This document shows positions 1 to 6,094 of a DNA stretch of 9,662 nt, piece by piece (positions within the stretch are counted from its first letter, which is position 1; each line of letters begins with the position of its first letter). Where the stretch lies: positions 1-9,662 of the forward strand of contig JAHIVD010000057.1 of NCBI GenBank assembly GCA_018816815.1. Reading direction: 5' to 3'. The notes below the pieces were generated by a model. The model made no database searches. It was not told where the DNA came from and saw only the letters and a program-made list of their open reading frames with translations. The position numbers were made by a program, and so were the translations under genes. This DNA is from Patescibacteria group bacterium (GTDB lineage Bacteria; Patescibacteriota; Microgenomatia; Daviesbacterales; UBA10151).

Positions 1-14
1 ATAAAATTGAAGTA

Positions 15-43
15 TTGACAATTTGTGCTTTATGGATAACAAT
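15..43 (+). promoter_or_regulatory. putative glyA promoter
   Basis: A perfect -35 hexamer TTGACA lies at 15-20. At the expected 16-17 nt spacing there is only a weak -10 (TAACAA or AACAAT within 37-43, about three of six matches). Transcription would start near 49-51, a few bases before the glyA ATG at 55. The -35 is convincing and the -10 is not, so the call is tentative. Confidence 0.35.
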
Positions 44-54
44 CTACTAATTCT

Positions 55-1344
55 ATGGCATCAAAGGTATTTAAATTAATCGCTAAAGAAATTTACCGGC
101 AGAAGTATGGATTGGAAATGATACCATCTGAAAATTATGTCTCCTCAGATGTGTTAAAAGCATTAGGTTCAATTTTAACTAATAAATACTCCGAAGGTTT
201 TCCAGGCAGAAGATATTATGGCGGTAATGAGGTTATAGATGAGATTGAAAGTTACGCCGTGGATTTAGCAAAAAAATTATTCGGAGTTCCGGCTGCATTT
301 GTACAACCTTATTCAGGGTCTCCTGCCAATTTTGTTACAACCATGGCAGTTTGTGATCCAGGAGATGTGGTAATGGGTTTGTCTTTATCGTCAGGAGGGC
401 ATTTAACTCACGGCGCCCGCTTAAATTTTTCGAGCATCTTTTATAAGGCAGTCAACTATTCAGTTGGTGAAGATTGGAAGATAGATTTTGTAGAACTGGA
501 GGCTTTGGCTAAAAAACACAAACCAAAATTAATATGGGTTGGAACAACAGCGTATCCTTTTAAATTGGTTTACAAAAAATTTAGAAAAATAGCTGATATG
601 GTTAATGCAACGCTTGTTGCGGATATTGCTCATATCGCAGGACTTATAATAGCTGGGGTGCACGAATCACCTGCTCCTTATGTGGATATAATTACTACTA
701 CAACACATAAAACTTTAAGAGGGCCAAGAGGTGCAATGATTATGGTAACAAAAAGAGGACTTAAAAAAGACCCTGAGATTATATCTAAGATAGAGAGAGC
801 AATAATTCCAGGAACTCAAGGGGGACCCCATAATCATCAAACAGCAGCAATAGCAGTTTCACTGGAAGAAGCTTTTAAACCTTCATTTAAGAAATATGCT
901 ACTCAAGTTGTAAAAAATGCCAAGGTTTTAGCGGAAGAGCTTGGTACAGTTTCCGAAGTTCATTTAATACTGCTATCACTTGTTGATTATGGATATGGGA
1001 TGGGATATCAAGCACAATATGCACTGGAAGAAGCTGGGATTACAGTTAACAAAAATACAATTCCAGGTGAACCGGTTTCTCCTTTTTATCCTTCGGGGAT
1101 AAGACTTGGGACTCCGGCTTTAACCACAAGAGGCATGAAAGCTAGTGATATGGTTAAAATCGCTGGATGGATAAAAAGGGCACTGGAAGAGATTCGAGGT
1201 CATGATTTACCTAAAGAACAGAAAAAAAGGAAAGATTTCCTAAAGGATTTTAAGAAAAAAATCCATAAGAATAAAAATCTTAAAGTAATTAAAAAAGAAG
1301 TTGAAAAATTTGCCGGAAAATTCCCAGTTCCGGGGATTAAATGA
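55..1344 (+). CDS. glyA: serine hydroxymethyltransferase
   Basis: PLP enzyme that converts serine and tetrahydrofolate to glycine and 5,10-methylene-THF in the cytoplasm. At 429 aa it is close to the family's usual 415-430. The active site reads through well: NKYSEGFPG and RRYYGG near the N-terminus, VADIAHIAG with the PLP-binding Asp, TTTTHKTLRG with the Schiff-base lysine at about K219, and SGIRLGTPA with the substrate-carboxylate Arg. Two points stand out. PYSGSPAN (about residues 85-92) and MGLSLSSGGHLTHG resemble eukaryotic SHMT more than E. coli GlyA. The segment before H303 is about eight residues shorter than usual and lacks the normal GGTDN. The C-terminal 45 residues are very lysine-rich but end in the familiar KFPVPG. 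The ATG at 55 is chosen because the protein begins there in family register; no Shine-Dalgarno is visible. folD follows, a coherent one-carbon pair. Confidence 0.95.
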   Translation: MASKVFKLIAKEIYRQKYGLEMIPSENYVSSDVLKALGSILTNKYSEGFPGRRYYGGNEVIDEIESYAVDLAKKLFGVPAAFVQPYSGSPANFVTTMAVCDPGDVVMGLSLSSGGHLTHGARLNFSSIFYKAVNYSVGEDWKIDFVELEALAKKHKPKLIWVGTTAYPFKLVYKKFRKIADMVNATLVADIAHIAGLIIAGVHESPAPYVDIITTTTHKTLRGPRGAMIMVTKRGLKKDPEIISKIERAIIPGTQGGPHNHQTAAIAVSLEEAFKPSFKKYATQVVKNAKVLAEELGTVSEVHLILLSLVDYGYGMGYQAQYALEEAGITVNKNTIPGEPVSPFYPSGIRLGTPALTTRGMKASDMVKIAGWIKRALEEIRGHDLPKEQKKRKDFLKDFKKKIHKNKNLKVIKKEVEKFAGKFPVPGIK

Positions 1345-1420
1345 ATGATAGCAATTATTGTTCGAGCTCAACCGAGAATGAATTATAAAAACTGTTAATT
1401 ATTTTAAGAAAACTTCTCGC

Positions 1421-1435
1421 TATTCTTGAAGAATA
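1421..1435. repeat. 15-bp palindrome in front of folD
   Basis: TATTCTT-G-AAGAATA is a perfect inverted repeat with a single central base. It lies 20 nt before the folD ATG and overlaps the place where the -35 of the putative folD promoter would be. It could be an operator half-site pair, or chance in AT-rich DNA. No T-run follows, so it does not look like a terminator. Confidence 0.4.
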
Positions 1436-1451
1436 ATATTTGCTGTACAAT
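1423..1451 (+). promoter_or_regulatory. putative folD promoter
   Basis: TACAAT at 1446-1451 matches the -10 consensus at five of six positions. It ends 4 nt before the folD ATG at 1456. The -35 is poor: TTCTTG at 17-nt spacing, or TTGAAG at 14. If used, the transcript would begin at or within the start codon. Confidence 0.35.
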
Positions 1452-1455
1452 TTCT

Positions 1456-2301
1456 ATGAAAATATCCGGAAAAGTCGTTGCAGATGCTATTTCAAAAAAA
1501 CTAAAAAAACAATTAATAAAATCAAAAGTTCAACCGACTCTCGCAATAATTCTAGCAGGAGATAACCCTGCATCTAGGATTTATGTAAAACATAAGATCA
1601 AAAGAGCTCAGCAGATTGGTATTAAAACACAGTTACTTGAATTCTCGAGAAATCAGTTTGATGATTGTTTGGCGGCAATACAAAAATTAAATAAAGATAA
1701 AAAGATTCATGGAATAATTGTCCAATATCCAACATATAAGGATTGGGATTTTGATAATTTAATTTCCAAAATTGATCCTGGAAAAGATGTAGACGGATTC
1801 CGCAATGATTCTCTTTATAGGGGGGCTACAGCATTGGCTGTTTGGGAGATGCTGACTGCTTTTTCGCTCCTGGAGGGATTTAAAAAAACAGAAGATTTTT
1901 TAAAAAGTAAAAAGATTGTTCTTTTGGGAAGAGGTAAAACAGCAGGAGAACCAACAAGGCAACTTTTGGCGAGTAAGGGGTTTGAAGTTTCAGTTATTGT
2001 TTGTGATACCCCAAACCCAACACCAAAAATTAAAAATGCTGAAATAATTATTTCAGCAACAGGTCAAAAAAACATTATTGATTCATCAAATGTTCAAAAA
2101 GGAGCGTATGTTGTAGGAGTAGGTTTTGGTAGAGAAATCGTTGACGGGAAGTCAAAAATATATGGTGATATTAATGAAGAAGATATTTCGAAAATTGCCA
2201 AATTATATTGTCCAACTATTGGTGGAATTGGACCTTTAACAATTGTGAGTTTATTAAGAAATACGATAGAGTCAGCTTGCCGAACCTTATCTAATCATTA
2301 G
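1456..2301 (+). CDS. folD: methylenetetrahydrofolate dehydrogenase / methenyltetrahydrofolate cyclohydrolase
   Basis: Bifunctional cytoplasmic enzyme that oxidises 5,10-methylene-THF to methenyl-THF with NAD(P)+ and hydrolyses it to 10-formyl-THF for purine and formyl-Met synthesis. The product is 281 aa, as usual for FolD. Visible landmarks: GDNPASRIYVKHK with the Y-x3-K catalytic pair (Y43, K47), HGIIVQYP with the catalytic Gln (Q90), KDVDGF with the folate-binding Asp (D113), a Rossmann loop LLGRGKTAGEP (156-166), ATGQKNII, and a C-terminal PTIGGIGPLTI equivalent to the usual PVPGGVGPMT. The common PCTPxG motif is replaced by GATALAVWEM, a divergence. I start at ATG 1456 rather than the in-frame TTG at 1426, because the family begins at MKISGK and the extra codons overlap promoter-like sequence. 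It takes methylene-THF from GlyA, encoded just upstream. Confidence 0.93.
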   Translation: MKISGKVVADAISKKLKKQLIKSKVQPTLAIILAGDNPASRIYVKHKIKRAQQIGIKTQLLEFSRNQFDDCLAAIQKLNKDKKIHGIIVQYPTYKDWDFDNLISKIDPGKDVDGFRNDSLYRGATALAVWEMLTAFSLLEGFKKTEDFLKSKKIVLLGRGKTAGEPTRQLLASKGFEVSVIVCDTPNPTPKIKNAEIIISATGQKNIIDSSNVQKGAYVVGVGFGREIVDGKSKIYGDINEEDISKIAKLYCPTIGGIGPLTIVSLLRNTIESACRTLSNH

Positions 2302-2340
2302 GGATATTTTGATCCATAGCTTGTTTTACTCAGAGTTTAC

Positions 2341-2389
2341 ATTTAGATATTGCATGTATTTAGCATGCATGTATTTAGATATTGTATGT
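2341..2389. repeat. three imperfect 15-17 bp tandem repeats upstream of ebfC
   Basis: Three consecutive units each begin ATTTAG and end ATGT: ATTTAGATATTGCATGT (2341-2357), ATTTAGCATGCATGT (2358-2372) and ATTTAGATATTGTATGT (2373-2389). The outer two differ at one base and are spaced 32 bp, close to three helical turns. The third overlaps the likely -35 region and ends 16 nt before the TATAAT at 2406. The position suggests regulator-binding sites, but replication slippage could also produce it. Confidence 0.7.
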
Positions 2390-2411
2390 AAATTGCAAAG
2401 TAATATATAAT
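2382..2411 (+). promoter_or_regulatory. putative ebfC promoter
   Basis: A perfect -10 TATAAT lies at 2406-2411, with a partial -35 TTGTAT at 2382-2387 (18-nt spacer). Only seven bases separate the -10 from the ebfC ATG at 2419, so initiation at the usual distance would place the first base of the mRNA at or next to the A of the start codon. Confidence 0.55.
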
Positions 2412-2418
2412 ACTAACC

Positions 2419-2715
2419 ATGGGACTGATGGATAATTTAAAACAGCTCGGTGATCTTAAGAAAATGAGGGATCAGGCAATGGAGGTACAGAAGAAGTTGG
2501 CAGGGATTAAGATTACAATTGAACACAAAGGCATAACTGTTGTAATGACTGCGGATCAAAAAGTGCAGTCAATTTCCGGTGAAGCAGATCTGTCTGCCGA
2601 TCAGACGGGTTTTGACAAAATTACAGAAGCAGTTAATGAGGCATTGAAACAATCCCAAAAAGTAGCAGCTGATGAAATGAAAGGCCTCATGGGCGGTAGT
2701 CTGCCGGGAATGTGA
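2419..2715 (+). CDS. ebfC: YbaB/EbfC family nucleoid-associated protein
   Basis: Small DNA-binding protein of the YbaB/EbfC family, which acts as a homodimer on the nucleoid and is usually encoded next to recR. The product is 98 aa, within the family's 95-115. An N-terminal helix rich in Lys, Met and Gln (about residues 1-30, MRDQAMEVQKKLAG) is followed by a beta region (KITIEHKGITVVMTADQKVQSI) and a C-terminal helix (ITEAVNEALKQSQKVAADEM). The Gly/Met-rich tail GLMGGSLPGM is typical. The usual G-x-V-x-V-x-x-G strand is diverged but recognisable. Start at ATG 2419; a second ATG at 2428 is also possible. dnaX, the common upstream partner, is not present; folD takes its place. The adjacent recR supports the assignment. 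Confidence 0.88.
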   Translation: MGLMDNLKQLGDLKKMRDQAMEVQKKLAGIKITIEHKGITVVMTADQKVQSISGEADLSADQTGFDKITEAVNEALKQSQKVAADEMKGLMGGSLPGM

Positions 2716-2787
2716 TTTATTCTTAGCAACACTTCTATAGAGCTTATTTTTTTGCCTGTAAAAATATGTATATAGTATATGAATTTA

Positions 2788-2803
2788 TTTTTGGATTCAA
2801 AAA
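2788..2803. other. AT-rich hairpin between ebfC and recR
   Basis: TTTTTG and CAAAAA form a 6-bp stem around the loop GATT. It sits in the longest gap of the window (2716-2853, 138 nt), which is otherwise featureless low-complexity A+T. The stem has one G-C pair and no proper U-tract after it, so it is at best a weak terminator. Confidence 0.2.
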
Positions 2804-2807
2804 AAGT

Positions 2808-2838
2808 TTGAAATGACATCAGAAGGTTGTTGTATGAT
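2808..2838 (+). promoter_or_regulatory. putative recR promoter
   Basis: TTGAAA (2808-2813) and TATGAT (2833-2838) each match consensus at five of six positions, but the 19-nt spacer is long. An alternative -10, TAAAAT at 2838-2843, lies 10 nt before the GTG start. Either would give a very short leader. Confidence 0.35.
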
Positions 2839-2853
2839 AAAATCAGCTTCACT

Positions 2854-3450
2854 GTGGCACAAGTTCCAAAGAGTGTACAAAATTTAATCGAAGCTTTTGA
2901 AAGACTTCCTGGTATTGGCCCAAAAACAGCCCAAAGATTGACTTATTATCTTTTACATGCGCCTATTGAAGAAGCTAAAATTTTAGCTGAAGCAGCTTTG
3001 GGCATGAAAGAAAAAACCAAAATTTGCTCGATCTGTTTTAATATTGGCGAGGAAGATTTATGTCAAATTTGTTCTGATATAAATCGTGATAAAGAAATAA
3101 TTGCAGTTGTAGAAAATCCGCTGGATGTATTGGCCATTGAAAAAGCAGATTTTAAAGGATTGTATCATGTTTTACACGGAGTAATTTCCCCCTTGGAAAA
3201 TATCGGTCCGTCGGAAATTCATATTAAAGAGCTTCTTCCAAGACTTAAGGATGGCAGTGTGAAGGAAATAATTTTGGCTACAAATCCAACAATGGAAGGA
3301 GAAGCAACAGCTATGTATATTCAAAGACTGATTGCTCCCTTAGGAGTGAAAGTAACCAGGATTGCCAGGGGGCTGCCGGTTGGATCTGATTTAGAGTACG
3401 CAGATAAGACAACCCTATCAAGAGCTTTAGAAGGCAGAAAAGAATATTAG
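2854..3450 (+). CDS. recR: recombination mediator protein RecR
   Basis: Subunit of the RecF-O-R pathway that helps load RecA on gapped DNA. The product is 198 aa, the family's usual length. All hallmark parts are visible in order: an N-terminal helix-hairpin-helix (about 8-35, with LPGIGPKTAQRL), a four-cysteine zinc motif (C58, C61, C70, C73), a Toprim domain (about 81-165, with VVENPLDVLAIE and ILATNPTMEGEATA), and the C-terminal GLPVGSDLEYADKTTLSRALEGR. I start at GTG 2854, giving MAQVPKSVQNLIEAFERLPG in family register. The frame can extend to a TTG at 2827, but those nine codons have no family counterpart and overlap -10-like sequence. No Shine-Dalgarno precedes the GTG. The partner gene ebfC is 138 nt upstream. 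Confidence 0.95.
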   Translation: MAQVPKSVQNLIEAFERLPGIGPKTAQRLTYYLLHAPIEEAKILAEAALGMKEKTKICSICFNIGEEDLCQICSDINRDKEIIAVVENPLDVLAIEKADFKGLYHVLHGVISPLENIGPSEIHIKELLPRLKDGSVKEIILATNPTMEGEATAMYIQRLIAPLGVKVTRIARGLPVGSDLEYADKTTLSRALEGRKEY

Positions 3451-3483
3451 GTGATGAGTTCAGTTTTTCTGCATTTTTCTAGC

Positions 3484-3512
3484 TTGTGAGCTTTGAAATT
3501 CTCAAGTAGAAT
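3484..3512 (+). promoter_or_regulatory. putative promoter of the Q-rich gene
   Basis: TTGTGA at 3484-3489 and TAGAAT at 3507-3512 are exactly 17 nt apart (four and five of six matches). The -10 ends 9 nt before the ATG at 3522, again predicting a leader of only a few bases or none. Confidence 0.45.
3497..3506. repeat. inverted-repeat arm AATTCTCAAG, left copy
   Basis: This 10-mer abuts the -10 of the Q-rich gene. Its exact reverse complement CTTGAGAATT occurs at 3960-3969, just before the cysS start, so the pair brackets the Q-rich gene. It may be coincidence. Confidence 0.35.
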
Positions 3513-3521
3513 GAATACATT

Positions 3522-3938
3522 ATGAATAATAATATCAAGCAATTCACCGGAGAAGGAAAACAAGCTGTAGGGGAGATTGCAAAAGAAGTTAAAGATTCAG
3601 TTGGTGAGGCTTTGGAGCAAGCTACTCAATCAGTAGTAGGTGCTCAACCTTCCCCCCAACAAATCCAGCAAAAGCAGGCAGAAGATCAAAAGCAAATTGC
3701 AGAAGCCCGACGCAAGATTAGGTGGTATCAGGATCTGGCAACGGCTCAAAAAGCAGAAATAAATAAGCAAAAACAAACACAAACACAAAGTCAGCAAGCA
3801 GAAGCGCAGGAACAACATGCAAAAAAAATAGATAATGCGCAGATGCAGCAAGCACCTAAAAAGCCCGGCATGGTAATTCCGGAAGAGGTCTTAAGGTCTC
3901 AAGCAGAACGTAAAGCTGGAAAAGGATTGGGTGGTTAA
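3522..3938 (+). CDS. hypothetical glutamine-rich, coiled-coil-like protein
   Basis: Function unknown. The product is 138 aa, strongly hydrophilic, with 26 glutamines (about 19%) plus many Ala, Lys and Glu. No membrane segment or signal peptide is visible. Three parts can be seen: an N-terminal amphipathic stretch (about 1-40, KQAVGEIAKEVKDSVGEAL), a central charged and Gln-rich segment likely to be helical or coiled coil (about 44-110, including ARRKIRWYQDLATAQKAEI and a KQTQTQSQQ tract), and a short, more ordered C-terminus with VIPEEVLRSQAERKAGKGLGG-like composition ending in Gly-Gly. From recall, similar Q/E/K-rich proteins with a comparable C-terminus are common hypotheticals in Microgenomates genomes; I cannot verify this. 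It has its own likely promoter between recR and cysS. No stop codon interrupts the frame and the composition is protein-like, so I consider it real. Confidence 0.75.
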   Translation: MNNNIKQFTGEGKQAVGEIAKEVKDSVGEALEQATQSVVGAQPSPQQIQQKQAEDQKQIAEARRKIRWYQDLATAQKAEINKQKQTQTQSQQAEAQEQHAKKIDNAQMQQAPKKPGMVIPEEVLRSQAERKAGKGLGG

Positions 3939-3954
3939 TGCTAAAAAGTATAAC
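3927..3954 (+). promoter_or_regulatory. putative cysS promoter
   Basis: TATAAC at 3949-3954 (five of six) has a weak TTGGGT 16 nt upstream at 3927-3932, inside the end of the preceding gene. The predicted start near 3961 would leave a leader of about 10 nt before the cysS ATG at 3972. Confidence 0.35.
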
Positions 3955-3959
3955 CAGAG

Positions 3960-3969
3960 CTTGAGAATT
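3960..3969. repeat. inverted-repeat arm CTTGAGAATT, right copy
   Basis: Exact reverse complement of the 10-mer at 3497-3506. It lies 2 nt before the cysS start codon. Confidence 0.35.
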
Positions 3970-3971
3970 CT

Positions 3972-5396
3972 ATGAGAATATACAATACTTTATCTAGAAA
4001 AATTGAAGAATTTCAACCACTAAACCCCCTTTATGTTGGTATGTATTCCTGTGGTCCAACCGTTTATGATTACACCCATATTGGACATTTAAGAAAATAT
4101 GTAGGTGATGATATTTTAAGAAGGGTCTTGGAGGTCAATAAATATAAAGTTAAACATGTGATGAATATTACTGATGTAGGGCATTTGGTTTCTGATGGAG
4201 ATTTGGGTGAGGATAAAATAGAGAAAGGAGCAAGGGAATTCGGCAAGACTGTTTGGGAGGTTGCAAAATTTTATGAAGAATATTTTTGGAAGTCTGTTGA
4301 TACGGTTAATATAAAAAGACCAAGCATTGTTGCTAAAGTTACAGATCATATCGAAGAACAAATCAGATTAATTCATAAATTAGAAAAAAACGGTTTTACT
4401 TATCAGACAGACCAAGCAGTTTATTTTCAAATAGATAAATTCCCAAACTATACAAAATTATCAAGACAAAAATTAGAAGAAAAAAAAGTTGGAGCAAGGA
4501 TTGGTGTGGTAGTAGACAAGCAAAAGAAAAACCCGCATGATTTTGCACTTTGGTTTTTTACAGTAGGACACTTTAAAGATCACACCATGAGATGGTCGTC
4601 TCCCTGGGGTCAGGGATTTCCCGGCTGGCATATTGAATGTTCCGCTATTAGTATGGAATATCTGGGAGACTGTTTTGATATTCACACAGGAGGTATTGAT
4701 CATATTCCAGTTCATCATACAAACGAGATTGCTCAAAGCGAGGCGGCTACGGGTAAAACTTTTGTTAAGCATTGGGTGCATCATAATTTTTTGATAGTAG
4801 ACGGGGAAAAAATGTCAAAATCAAAAAAGAATTTCTATCGGATTGATGAAATGATAGAAAAAGGTTTTGATCCTTTAGCTCTTAGGTATTTATTCTTAAC
4901 TGTTTGCTACCGCGATAAATTAAATTTTACCTTCGAATCTTTGAAATCAGCGCAAAACGCCTTGGATAATTTAAGGGAAATTATTAGAGATTGGTCCTTT
5001 TCCGATGAAGCTTCGGAAGGCAAAGAACTGCATGGAAATTATAAAAAATTTATGGATTCGGTAAACAATGATTTAAATATGCCGCAAGCATTAGCAGTTA
5101 TGTGGGATATGGTTAAATCAGATCCGTTAATCGGGCGGACAGATTATTCTATTTCTGCTAAAGTAAAAAGTATTTTAGAGATGGATAAAATTTTAGGATT
5201 AAAACTAGATGAATACTTAGGCAAACCTTTGGAAATTCCAAGGAAAATACAGCGACTTCTAAGCCAAAGGAATCAGGCCAGACAATCCGGAGATTTTAAA
5301 AAATCAGATGAAATTCGCCGTGAAATTAAAAAATCAGGCTTTAAAATTGAGGATACACTAGCAGGTTATAAATTAAAACCTATTTCAGACAAGTAA
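3972..5396 (+). CDS. cysS: cysteinyl-tRNA synthetase
   Basis: Class I aminoacyl-tRNA synthetase that charges tRNA-Cys in the cytoplasm. The product is 474 aa, a typical length (E. coli 461). The catalytic signatures are intact: HIGH at residues 36-39, preceded by YSCGPTVYDYT, and KMSKS at 280-284. The zinc site that reads the cysteine thiol is complete: C27, C223 in WHIECS, and H248 and E252 in HHTNEIAQ. The helical anticodon-binding and C-terminal regions follow (LNMPQALAVMWDM, then QRLLSQRNQARQSGDFKKSDEIR near the end). All elements are in the expected order with no frameshift. The start at 3972 gives MRIYNTLSRKIEEF, the family N-terminus. No Shine-Dalgarno is convincing. cmk follows after 38 nt. 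Confidence 0.97.
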   Translation: MRIYNTLSRKIEEFQPLNPLYVGMYSCGPTVYDYTHIGHLRKYVGDDILRRVLEVNKYKVKHVMNITDVGHLVSDGDLGEDKIEKGAREFGKTVWEVAKFYEEYFWKSVDTVNIKRPSIVAKVTDHIEEQIRLIHKLEKNGFTYQTDQAVYFQIDKFPNYTKLSRQKLEEKKVGARIGVVVDKQKKNPHDFALWFFTVGHFKDHTMRWSSPWGQGFPGWHIECSAISMEYLGDCFDIHTGGIDHIPVHHTNEIAQSEAATGKTFVKHWVHHNFLIVDGEKMSKSKKNFYRIDEMIEKGFDPLALRYLFLTVCYRDKLNFTFESLKSAQNALDNLREIIRDWSFSDEASEGKELHGNYKKFMDSVNNDLNMPQALAVMWDMVKSDPLIGRTDYSISAKVKSILEMDKILGLKLDEYLGKPLEIPRKIQRLLSQRNQARQSGDFKKSDEIRREIKKSGFKIEDTLAGYKLKPISDK

Positions 5397-5415
5397 ATGT
5401 TTTAGATAAGTAAGT

Positions 5416-5424
5416 TGTGATAAA
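5416..5424 (+). promoter_or_regulatory. possible extended -10 in front of cmk
   Basis: TG at 5416-5417 followed by T and GATAAA (5419-5424, four of six) resembles an extended -10. No good -35 is visible. It ends 10 nt before the cmk ATG at 5435. Transcription could also simply continue from cysS. Confidence 0.25.
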
Positions 5425-5434
5425 CTAAATCCTT

Positions 5435-6094
5435 ATGGAAACAGATGTAATTACAATTGACGGGCCGACATCTTCCGGCAAAAACAGTGTCGGATTTTTA
5501 TTGGCCCAAAAGATAGGCTATCAATATCTTGATTCAGGTTCTTTCTACCGGATTGGCTGCGTTCTTCTTATACGAAACAATATCAGGTTGGAGAATTTAG
5601 AGAAAGTAATAGAGGTTTTTAAAAATCTTCAAATAAAGGTTAAACAAAATGGACAGCCAAAGTTTTTAGTAAACGGTGAGGATATAACTGAACATCTGCA
5701 TGATCCGGAAGTAACCAGAATAGTTTCTGCTGTTTCTGCAATTAGACAAGTGCGTGAAGCAATAAAGCTAATACAATATAAATTAGTTAATTCTGAAAAT
5801 ACTGTTATGACAGGAAGAGATATTGGTTCGGAAATTTTTCCTAAGGCAGAATACAAATTTTATTTAACTGCCGGAGCGGAAATCAGAGCCAAAAGACGTT
5901 TTAAGCAACTTGTCCAAAAAGATCAGGATTTAAAATATGGAGATGTTTTAAAAGCCATGAAAGATAGGGATCAAAAGGATACGACAAGGGAGATATCTCC
6001 TCTAAGGATTCCGGAAGATGCAATTGTGATAGACAATTCAGACCTGACAGTTGAGCAAACAGTGAAAGAAATGTTAAAACACATTTATGCATAA
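5435..6094 (+). CDS. cmk: cytidylate (CMP/dCMP) kinase
   Basis: Phosphorylates CMP and dCMP with ATP in pyrimidine nucleotide salvage and synthesis. The product is 219 aa, normal for bacterial Cmk. Landmarks: IDGPTSSGKNSVG P-loop (about 8-20), YLDSGSFYRIG with the nucleotide-binding Tyr-Arg, TGRDIGSEIFPKAEYKFYLTA (126-146), and the lid region DRDQKDTTREISPL (177-190) followed by EDAIVIDNSDLTVEQ. The residue after the P-loop lysine is Asn rather than Ser/Thr. This position varies in the family (Gly in E. coli Cmk), so activity is not in doubt on that ground. The end overlaps the M16 peptidase start by 8 nt (ATGCATAA), so the two are translationally coupled and co-transcribed. Confidence 0.94.
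   Translation: METDVITIDGPTSSGKNSVGFLLAQKIGYQYLDSGSFYRIGCVLLIRNNIRLENLEKVIEVFKNLQIKVKQNGQPKFLVNGEDITEHLHDPEVTRIVSAVSAIRQVREAIKLIQYKLVNSENTVMTGRDIGSEIFPKAEYKFYLTAGAEIRAKRRFKQLVQKDQDLKYGDVLKAMKDRDQKDTTREISPLRIPEDAIVIDNSDLTVEQTVKEMLKHIYA

Noticed and set aside
32..54. ATG at 32 as an upstream or leader ORF start before glyA
   Set aside because: It is out of frame with glyA and no supported product follows.
1426..1455. In-frame TTG start extending FolD by ten residues
   Set aside because: The extra residues have no family counterpart and lie over the putative promoter and palindrome; ATG 1456 fits FolD N-termini.
2788..2803. Rho-independent terminator between ebfC and recR
   Set aside because: The stem is almost all A-T and is not followed by a U-tract in either direction; kept only as a low-confidence hairpin.
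2601..2852. Minus-strand open frame of 83 codons opposite ebfC
   Set aside because: Shadow of ebfC plus low-complexity intergenic DNA; no domain-like content.
2827..2853. In-frame TTG start extending RecR by nine residues
   Set aside because: The family register begins near MAQVPKSVQNLIEAFERLPG at GTG 2854; the extension overlaps -10-like sequence.
5462..5485. Asn in place of Ser/Thr in the Cmk P-loop as a sign of inactivity
   Set aside because: This position varies among CMP kinases (Gly in E. coli) and every other motif is intact.
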